DNA of 64,000 bases from Cymbomonas tetramitiformis (lineage: Eukaryota > Chlorophyta > Pyramimonadophyceae > Pyramimonadales > Pyramimonadaceae), in the NCBI GenBank assembly GCA_001247695.2, contig LGRX02029345.1, positions 1 to 64,000 on the forward strand, read 5' to 3'. Positions 56,401 to 64,000 of the stretch are shown one piece after another. Positions within the stretch are counted from its first letter, which is position 1. Each line of letters opens with the position of its first letter. The notes under the pieces are model-generated. The model was not told the DNA's origin and did not search any database. It saw only the letters and a program-made list of their open reading frames with translations. The position numbers were made by a program, and so were the translations under genes.

Positions 56401-59400
56401 TGTTTTTCCATACGGAAGCCCCATCCGCGCAGAACAGGATGATTATATTCCGCAACTCCTGGAAAAACTCTGGGTACCGCGCCTTCTTCTCTTTCCACGC
56501 ATCTCCGTCTGCACACTCCGGACAAAATACAACTCACCGCGGTATACATACAACTGTATGTGTACATCTGCAATATGTCAAAGACATACGTTAAGTGTAT
56601 TGCAGATATGCCCTTTGCAGATCCTATCACAAGCATTGGGATCATAGACGCGTGCTGGGCTCTTACCCCAAATTGTGTCTTTGCGTCCACTTTCAGGAGA
56701 CGTATGACGGCCATGCGCCCGCATGAGCTCAGCAACTTCAGGTGAATGGAATAGCCTCCGGAAAATTTCCTTCAAGGGCCACCAAAGGAATTGCAATCGC
56801 GGCTTCTTCGGAGTGCCATCCTCCGGAGTGCCATCCTCCTCCGCCGCTCCAAAGCTTTGCCACCGGCATTCTTTACAGTGTGGACAATGATCCGCGTTCT
56901 CCAACTCCTTCTCGTACAAACAACATCCATTGACGCACATGTCCACTCGTTGGTACGGCGTACTAAAAGCGTCGAAAGTACCCATAGCTTTAGCGAACGT
57001 CAAGGGGAAATGGGTTTCGCGAAGCTCATCAAAGTTGTGAAGTAGGATCTCACACAACGAGGAAAACGATTTTTGGGTCAAGTTTTCCTCCAAGTTCCAT
57101 TCCAGAAGATCCGCGAGGAGCTTAGTTGATCGCCGCACGTTGTGGTCCTGCGTACACATCGCAATTTCAGTGGTTGTCAATACATATGCAATATACTGCA
57201 ATACATTGTCAATATGTAGGAGATATGCATACTACATATTGCACGTGCAGTTCACTGCACGATATTTGGCATAATAACGCGTTCTTACCGTCTCCCCTCC
57301 GAAAAGCTCCTTTGCAGCATTCACAATACTTTCCAATTGTGTAGCAATCGCTGCTTTAACGGAGTGGACGGCATCTCCGTCGTCTTCTTCATCGAACCCC
57401 AAATCCTCCCCACCGCCATCCTTGGTCTCACCATCGGCATCCTCGGTCTTAGGCGCATCGCCATCCTCGTCGTCGGGAACTCCGGCCTCGCCGCCTTGAC
57501 TCGACACATCCTTGGCTTCCACGTCCTGTTGTGCGTGTACCACCTCGTCTTCTGCGCTTGTCCTCCCGGCTTCCTCAGCATGTTCGCCCTCCTTGTCATC
57601 CATCGTGACGTCCACATCCGTATGTCTGTAGGAGAGTTGCAATGCACCTTCAACACGTTGTCAACATATTGCGAATGTGTTGTCACGCAAGCTTGCCCAA
57701 TCATTCATGGGAGAGAAAGGGCGTAGAGTACCTTAAGGTTTCGCCGCGGTTGCCACAAACTACAGCATCGATTTCTTCAGGGTCCGGTGCGGGTGGCTGG
57801 ATCTGCCCGTGGAGTTTCCGATGTCGTGTGCGGGTGGCCTTGCTCACCACGTTTCCACGTAGGTCAACTCCGTAGCACATGGCACAATCACATAGAAACC
57901 GCCCTCGCTCCAATGTTACGGTGCCCACATTTCGACGATGCATTGCATGGAGCGAGAGCCAAGGATCGGCTTCGCCCGCCGTGTCCTTCACCTCACCCAT
58001 CTCGGTGTCCTTCGCCTCAGCTGGCTCTTCCACCGGAGATCTGCTTCGCCCACCGCAGTATATCTCCCATACATATTCAATATACCGGCAACGGTTTCTG
58101 ATATATTGCAACATATTATATCATGAAAAATCAGTATGCAAGTTGAGGTGCCTAAATATTCGTACATACCTCATGGGCTCTTCCATCTCGGCAGCCATGG
58201 CATCCGTGGTAACTGCAATTAAAGACCAAACTCCAACCGCACGGATCAAATCTGGCCAATCATTTATTGTCGAAACGCTCCTCCAATGTCGCCCAAGGCA
58301 CCGAACCTCCCGCACATTGTCTCGTGTAGGATTATCGAGTTGAGAGTCGTCGGGCAGCAGCGAGCCGTATGTAGTCGCCTCGAAGTTGCCATCGTGTACT
58401 AGGTAGACAACAGTTTCCATACGGATCGGTGTCAAAATTGCTTGATGAGCTTCGAAGAAGTCGTAGGCTTCTTCCGCATTCGATGGTAGGTTGTCTCCCT
58501 CGGGGGTAACGTCAAGTGGAAATTGGTGAGGACTACGTTCCGCGTCAACAGTGACTACATCAATGAATCCAGAAATCCCGAAATAGTACCTGCCGTCGTC
58601 TAAACCAGCTGAATTTGCCGCCTCGTGCGCCTCGGGGGGCGCCTCGCCCGCATCTCTGCACAATATCGTCCCAACATGTTTCCAACATCCCATCAACATG
58701 CTGCAACCATCACGATAGCGTGCTGCAGCATAGTTACGGCTAAAGCAAGTAGGCAAGGAAACATGATGAGATGTATCACCTGGAAAAGCTCTTCGATATG
58801 GACGATGAACTAGTCGACATTGAGGATGCCCGCAAGTCAGGCATGCTACTTCCGATGGTCCCATCTAAAGCATGCCCCTCGTGCGCCTCGTACGCCTCGG
58901 GGGGCGCCTCGCCCGCATCTCTGCACAATATCGTCCCAACATGTGTTCAACATCCCATCAACATGCTGCAACCATCACGATAGCGTGCTGCAGCACTATT
59001 GCAGCGAGCCACGTGAGGAATGGTGGGAGGGAAACCATGCCCCACGAGAGTCCCTTACCTTGCACTCCCGCCGGCTAGTGGAGGGCTCGTGGGTGCCTCA
59101 GCATTGGGCGGCGGGGGGGACTCCTTGCTTTGGGCCTCGTGCGCCTCGGGGGGCGCCTCGCCCGCATCTCTGCACAATATCGTCCCAACATGTGTTCAAC
59201 ATCCCATCAACATGCTGCAACCATCACGATAGCGTGCTGCAGCACTATTGCAGCGAGCCACGTGAGGAATGGTGGGAGGGAAACCATGCCCCACGAGAGT
59301 CCCTTACCTTGCACTCCCGCCGGCTAGTGGAGGGCTCGTGGGTGCCTCAGCATTGGGCGGCGGGGGGGACTCCTTGCTTTGGGCCTCGTACGCCTCGGGG

Positions 59401-60643
59401 GGCGCCTCGCCCGCATCTCTGCACAATATCGTCCCAACATGTGTTCAGCATCCCATCAACATGCTGCAACCATCACGATAGCGTGCTGCAGCACTATTGC
59501 AGCGAGCCACGTGAGGAATGGTGGGAGGGAAACCATGCCCCACGAGAGTCCCTTACCTTGCACTCCCGCCGGCTAGTGGAGGGCTCGTGGGTGCCTCAGC
59601 ATTGGGCGGCGGGGGGGACTCCTTGCTTTGGGCCTCGTGCGCCTCGGGGGGCGCCTCGCCCGCATCTCTGCACAATATCGTCCCAACATGTTTTCAACAT
59701 CCCATCAACATGCTGCAACCATCACGATAGCGTGCTGCAGCACTATTGCAGCGAGCCACGTGATGAATGGTGGGAGGGAAATCATGCCCCGCGAGAGTCC
59801 CTTACCTTGCCTCTTGCATGCCACGAATCCTTTCGACAATCCGTTGCAAGCAATTAGGCACCGGTGGAACAAGTCGAAACGATTTCCCCTTAAAGGTTAC
59901 CGTTGCCGGTTCTAGCTCCAAGATGTCGGAAGGTGGTAACCAAGTCGGCCACGCGGTATTGTCTGGAGATAAATCGTGCGCCAATCTGGAGAAATCGTGC
60001 GGGAGCAGTCGCGTTGGCAGCCACTTATGATGCCATACCGTGTCCACTTCCACATAGTGCGCATCGACTTTCCTGCAATGTGTTCCAGGATCCCTACAAT
60101 ATAATCTCAATATGTATGCAACATATGGTAACCATGTTGCATACATGTAGCAAAGAGTCCTGTGAAGCAAGAAAGACACAACCTCAACGTCGAGAAGAAA
60201 GAGAAAGGGTGCTACCTCGCGGACAACTCCAGTTCCCTCGTAGATATTGGAAGATGTGGAGGCGCAATCCACGCCAAAAGGCGTTCCTTCTTCGTAATCG
60301 TTTCATACTCCGGGTCGCGGAAGCCTTCCGCGGTACTCCAACCTTCCGGGAATATGAGCTTGATATTGGGAGGGGGTTTGAGGGATGTACCCTCCTGAGC
60401 ATTGGAAGGTTTGATCGGCTCTCGATCGGCTAAGCACCCGCCTTGCGCGGGATTTCTCATCGCGCGCTTGGCTAACGAAGATTGTTGTACGGGGGGGGCC
60501 GCCTTCCCTTGGACGAGGGCGGCGGCTCTAGCCGAAGGCAAGCCGGTTCGATGTCGCTCCGCATCACTTGGTGATGATGATTGAGGGGATCGTTCATGGC
60601 GAGGTCGCTTTTCACCATGAACAATTTGATCTCCTCGGACCAT
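53497..60643 (-). CDS. CACTA Tnp2-type transposase with C-terminal PHD finger (complete, 16 exons)
   Basis: Exons: 60643-60216, 60072-59806, 59667-59557, 59418-59308, 59169-59059, 58920-58780, 58655-58170, 58040-57732, 57625-57289, 57147-56667, 56508-56023, 55905-55579, 55495-55134, 55045-54549, 54429-54130 and 53995-53497. They total 5253 nt (1750 residues), all in phase with GT-AG ends. Tnp2 marks: DMCVNGCCLYEKELENADHC (about 837), PLKEIFRRLFHSPEVAELM, then CADGASVWKN (D956) and GVIMDYKG (D1044) in the core, and YAFESMNGKLARW (E1373) in the DUF4218-like part. A DUF4216-like GGVLYTFLKCDW follows. The last 45 residues are a C4HC3 PHD finger (CGKCRVGGELLLC ... HVRC ... WYCRKC). An upstream zinc-finger-like FLCDCAMC...RHRKLH lies near 610. 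The D, D, E assignment is by position only. Confidence 0.9.
58780..59667 (-). repeat. Tandem exon-intron duplication in the transposase gene (249-bp unit)
   Basis: Acceptors at 59667, 59418, 59169 and 58920 are exactly 249 bases apart. Each unit holds a 111-base exon (37 codons, DAGEAPPEAHEA then QSKESPPPPNAEAP) and a 138-base intron with identical splice sites. The exon is phase-symmetric, so copies can be added or lost without a frameshift. A further, diverged acceptor with the same DAGEAPPEAHEA start is at 58655. The 345-codon + strand ORF here is a shadow. Confidence 0.92.
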
Positions 60644-60962
60644 ACTGCATTGAAGTCCCCTTTACCACGCCCATCACCCTTCGAAAATGTACTGCAACTA
60701 TGCTGTAATATGTTGGACATATACTGCGGACATATTGACGATATGCTGAAGGAACTTTCAAGTAAAGCAATAACCCAAAAGTAGGTTTTCGGACCCCCCC
60801 CACAAAAAACGCACACAAGCTATGTCGCAAAATATAGCTCCTGAGTCCATATAACAAGTCTCACCAGAATTGAAGAACATGTTTTTTCAACTTTTTTAGG
60901 GCTCACTTCAACACTTCCGCAGCATACTGAAAGGGGGGGCTAAAGGCAGGGCTCAAGGTCTT

Positions 60963-61043
60963 GAGCCCTCACGTATTGAAGTGAGCCCTCACGTATTGAA
61001 GTGAGCCCTCACGTATTGAAGTGAGCCCTCACGTATTGAAGTG
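60963..61043 (+). repeat. 20-bp tandem repeat, four copies
   Basis: Four identical units of GAGCCCTCACGTATTGAAGT. The same words reappear in the arms of the adjacent hairpin element (61130-61379), so both may derive from CACTA subterminal repeats. Confidence 0.88.
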
Positions 61044-61129
61044 ATCCCTGCCTTGAGCTCTGCAGGCGGTTGCACGCGGTTGCACGCATATTGACCTTTA
61101 CAAAAATTTAAAAACTTTTTAGAGGAGAA

Positions 61130-61379
61130 TCTGTTCAATACTACTTCAATACGGGAGGGCTCACTGCAATACGTTACCGCTTGCAGGCGTATTGAAATGG
61201 CGTATTGGAGATGTATTGAAAACTGCTGATGTCAGCTTTGCCAGTGCCACGTCAGACGGATCTTCGCAAAACTGACTTGGCACTTTTTCGACCCATCTCC
61301 AATACGCCATTTCAATACGCCTGCAAGCGGTAACGTATTGCAGTGAGCCCTCACGTATTGCAGTAGTATTGAACAGATT
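61130..61379. mobile_element. Hairpin element (MITE-like) with 85-bp arms
   Basis: The left arm 61130-61216 (ATCTGTTCAATACTACTTCA to CGTATTGGAGATG) pairs with the right arm 61297-61379, with few mismatches. The unpaired centre is about 80 bases. It lies between the divergent genes and may instead be part of the promoter or terminal structure of the CACTA element. No clear target duplication. Confidence 0.65.
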
Positions 61380-61502
61380 GAACGATTTTCGGGGAAACAA
61401 TTTTGGAATTTTAATTTTTAGGAGAATCTGCACCCCTCGTTCGTGAATCGAACGGCCGAATTCGTAACTCAAGAAGTACCCCCAAAATGACCCCTGAGAT
61501 GG

Positions 61503-61672
61503 CCTGGATTAAAAAGGTTGTCATTGACCTTTAGATGGAGGTGGTACACTTCGCCAGCGAGGAGGAGCTCAACTCCTCGCAGACAAGGTGTATACCTCCA
61601 GTGGGACTCGAACCCACTACCGCAGGCTTTGAAGACCGACGGCCAACCACTAGACCATTGTGACAACGAGAT
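61503..61672 (-). mobile_element. tRNA-derived SINE
   Basis: On the minus strand an A-box (TGGTCTAGTGGTTGG, 61657-61643) and a perfect B-box (GGTTCGAGTCC, 61614-61604) stand 28 bases apart. The T-arm GTGGGTTCGAGTCCCAC is complete, and the anticodon-loop position reads CTTCAAA. The acceptor strands do not pair, so this is not a tRNA gene. A GC-rich hairpin (GAGGAGTTGAGCTCCTC) and a T-rich tail (CTTTTTAATCC) follow, as in SINEs. Confidence 0.6.
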
Positions 61673-62041
61673 TGAAAAGATGTTGCGTATTGGACTACAG
61701 TACAGTAACGTATGAACACAAATGAAAAATCGGGTTAGACGTTCCCCCCCCCCAAAAAAAAGAAAAAGAGCGCGATGACAATCGAGATGCACGATGGACG
61801 AAATTTCAAAATGCATTTCCAAACGGTCGGTCGTCGCAGGTGCAATGCGCCCGACACATGCGGCCAACATGCGTGCACGATGCATGGTAACACTCATCGC
61901 ATCACGGCAACGTACGGAAGGCCTCCTGGAAGCACGTTGACGTTCCAGCAGCCGCCCTTCCAGCACGTTCCAGCACCAGCCAGCAGAGGTGTAAACAAAG
62001 CCAGCAGAGGTGTAAGAAAAGCCAGCAGAGGTGTAAGAAAA

Positions 62042-63920
62042 ATGTCAGTCAAAGAGTTGCACGCTGAGTATGTAGAAAGCTGCGAGCTGTTTGGCGTTGA
62101 GCATACGCACGAGGGCTTCGTTGACTACGTTGCGAAGGTGAGGGCAAAGGGGACACCTAGCGAGCCCAAAGGGATCGAGGAAACCCCATTGGCTTTCCTC
62201 GACAAAGGCAAGAAAAGGGCGAAGGAAGACGACGAGGACGATGAGGAGGGAGGGGGGGAAGGGAGCAAAAAAAGGCGCAAGGGGGCTCGAAGCGCGTTCG
62301 AAGCTCAACTAATTAAAGCATGTCACGAGGAGTTTGGTACGTACTAAGCATGCGGCTTCGTTTACTTAACTTGGTTCCTTCGGTGCATGAAAAAATATTG
62401 ATTTGGGAAGGGTTTGGGGAGAATTACTTGCAGAATTGCGTGTGAAGGACGGGCGTCTTGAGCCCCTACTTCACGTGCCGAAGCAAGAGTCCGCGGTGTC
62501 GAAGTACGTCACCGCGGTACAAAACCGCTGCAAGTGGGCGACCGCGCCCACTAACTCCTTCGTGCGGGCGAAAGCCCGTTCGATCGTGAACAACAATCGA
62601 TATCTTTGGAAGTGCGGCCGGTGGGCGACCGACACGAAAACCGGAATGTGTACGTGGGTGGACCCCCAAAAGCTACATCCGTACACCACGTGTATGGAGG
62701 AGGGGGTCCCTACCACATGCCCGGTGCGGCAAATCGCCAAGAAGATGGAGGTGCTCAAAGCCCTCCCCGAATTCGAATTGGAGGAGGGGCCTAACAGCAA
62801 GGTGGAGTGCTTGCAAGGGGAGGCAAGACAGCGGCTGGGTACGTTCCCACCCTCTAATACACGTGACACACGCTCGCAGTATATGTGAAGCATGCCACAG
62901 CACACCTTCAGCATACTCAGCATACTTGTGCACCTTTCTGAAAGGTAGGGCAACAATATGCCTGCAATATGTATGTAGTATGCCTGCAACATACCTGTAA
63001 CATACCTGTAACATACTGTACACATACGACATAAAACTTACGGTTGATAGCATTTTTTGTTTGCAGTCGCCTATCTCTACGACCACAACGCCCCCGACAA
63101 GGACGACGAGGAGGAGGCTGACCGCCTGGAGGCGGATGCCAAGAAAAAGGAGGTGGAGGCCAAGGCCAAAAAAGCACCCGCCTCCGCATCCGCATCCGCA
63201 AAGGGCAAGGCCAAGGCCTCGGAGGGCCCCGCCTCCGCATCCGCAAAGGGCAAGGCCAAGGCGGCCGCGTCACCGGCCCCGTCACCGGCCAAGCCCGCCA
63301 AGCTTGCCAAGCCCGAAGCCCCCAATGTTGAAGACATCTTCAAGGTGGGGAAAGAGGTGGTGGTGTACGCGGGGGCTCAAACGGAGTACGAAGCGATGAA
63401 GAGTTCGCTCCGTCCCGACAAAGGCGGACTCGTGACGAACACCGGCCGATTGAAGGCCAACGTCGGGCTGTTCGCCGGGTTGGTGGTGGCGAATGCGGTT
63501 GGGGATATTCTCCCCAACCACATCATGGACGGCCCCGATTTCCCCCTCACCGAGGGGCTCATCGGTATCAAGGTGCGCACCAACCCTTTCAATATGTGCA
63601 CAATATGTGTACAATATGTCTGTTATAGTACTGTAATAGTACTGTAATAGTACTGTGTACTATATTTCCAATATTTGACACATGTATTTCGTTTGGTGGG
63701 GCTGCAGGTAACTGATATCCTCGACATGAAGATGCTTTGCAAAGAGAAGCCATATGCATATGTCCGCAGCGCCATCTCCTACATCATGAAGGAGGTGGAC
63801 AAGCGCCTCCCGGAAGGGATGGACGCTAGCCACCGAGTGGGGAATCCCGGCTCGGAGGCGTCCCTCCTCTTGCAGAAGGCCTTCATGCGCGAGGGAAGAA
63901 CAAAAATAAAAACCTTGTAG
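62042..63920 (+). CDS. Second gene of the CACTA element, function unknown (4 exons)
   Basis: Exons 62042-62336, 62434-62838, 63067-63572 and 63708-63920 total 1419 nt (472 residues plus TAG), with GT-AG introns in phase. The frame stays open upstream to an ATG at 61775, through three ASRGV(N/R)K repeats; I prefer 62042 because the upstream stretch looks repetitive. Features: a KKRAKEDDEDDEEGGGEG then KKRRKGAR nuclear-type segment; a basic, Trp-containing region with WKCGRWATDTKTGMCTWVDP; Ala/Lys-rich repeats with AKGKAKA; and a final globular part with LTEGLIGIKVTDILDMKML. Many CACTA elements encode a second, DNA-binding protein, which would fit, but no known domain is seen. It is divergent from the transposase gene. 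Confidence 0.75.
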
Positions 63921-64000
63921 TGGACGTAGCCTACGTACGGCAGGGGGAGCATTTGTGAAACAAATTTGACAATTTGTAATTGTATTCAATATTAATTGTG

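Larger units (their letters stand above)
52697..64000 (-). mobile_element. CACTA (En/Spm-type) transposon, copy 2; right end outside the window
   Basis: The left boundary is where similarity to copy 1 starts (TTTCTAGACGGGTTC). The element carries an intact Tnp2-type transposase gene (-) and a divergent second gene (+), with a hairpin element and a SINE between them. The 3' flank (52700-53480) is packed with CAATATGT, GTTGAACACATGTTGAA and related words typical of CACTA subterminal regions. The right terminus and the CACTA ends themselves are not seen, so membership of the + gene is inferred. Confidence 0.7.

Noticed and set aside
58820..59857. 345-codon plus-strand ORF with long internal repeats
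   Set aside because: It lies opposite the tandem exon-intron array. The period 249 is a multiple of three, so the frame stays open by construction; the minus strand has conserved splice sites and phase.
53497..60643. KDZ (Kyakuja-Dileera-Zisupton) transposase
   Set aside because: The conserved blocks (VNGCCLY...HCPHC, CADGASVWKN, FESMNGKL) follow the Tnp2/DUF4218 order of CACTA elements, not KDZ.
61598..61672. Functional tRNA gene
   Set aside because: The acceptor strands do not pair and a SINE-like body and tail follow; called a SINE instead.

Overview
This window is nuclear DNA from a eukaryote, most likely of the green-plant lineage; a streptophyte alga such as Chara is my best guess, but the window does not prove it. 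The evidence is split genes with GT-AG introns, a WD40 gene ending like the plant BEACH-WD40 protein GFS12, a cytosolic-type phenylalanyl-tRNA synthetase alpha gene with 18 exons, and plant-type CACTA, copia and gypsy elements. Only two genes look like ordinary host genes. Most of the rest is mobile DNA, much of it nested.

Layout. 1-5.5 kb: an open copia polyprotein on the minus strand, running off the left edge. 6.4-12.3 kb: the WD40 end of the GFS12/WDR81-type gene (+). 13.6-17.9 kb: remains of a gypsy element (-) with integrase, PHD finger and a methyltransferase-like tail. 18.3-19.9 kb: a foldback-like element. 20-25 kb: two pogo-like elements, a MITE that splits an ORF, and a truncated CACTA copy. 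24.5-35.4 kb: a tandem array of Helitron-like units, each starting with (CAG)n and ending in a hairpin plus CTAG, interrupted by 3.3 kb of microsatellite-rich DNA. 35.4-43 kb: hairpins, inverted-repeat elements and minisatellites. 43.1-48.4 kb: complete FARSA gene (-). 48.4-52.7 kb: largely unassigned. 52.7 kb to the right edge: a second CACTA copy in inverse orientation, with an intact 16-exon transposase gene (-) and a divergent 4-exon gene (+).

The most unusual theme is that three unrelated transposon classes carry chromatin- or DNA-modification modules. The copia polyprotein has a Dam-like adenine methyltransferase-like domain with an NPPY motif between protease and integrase. The gypsy element has a PHD finger after its integrase, followed (after a UAG and a frameshift) by a second methyltransferase-like fold. 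The CACTA transposase ends in a PHD finger. All of these assignments come from reading motifs and none was tested by a database search. Comparing the two CACTA copies also gives occupied and empty sites that define a pogo-like and a Helitron-like insertion to the base.
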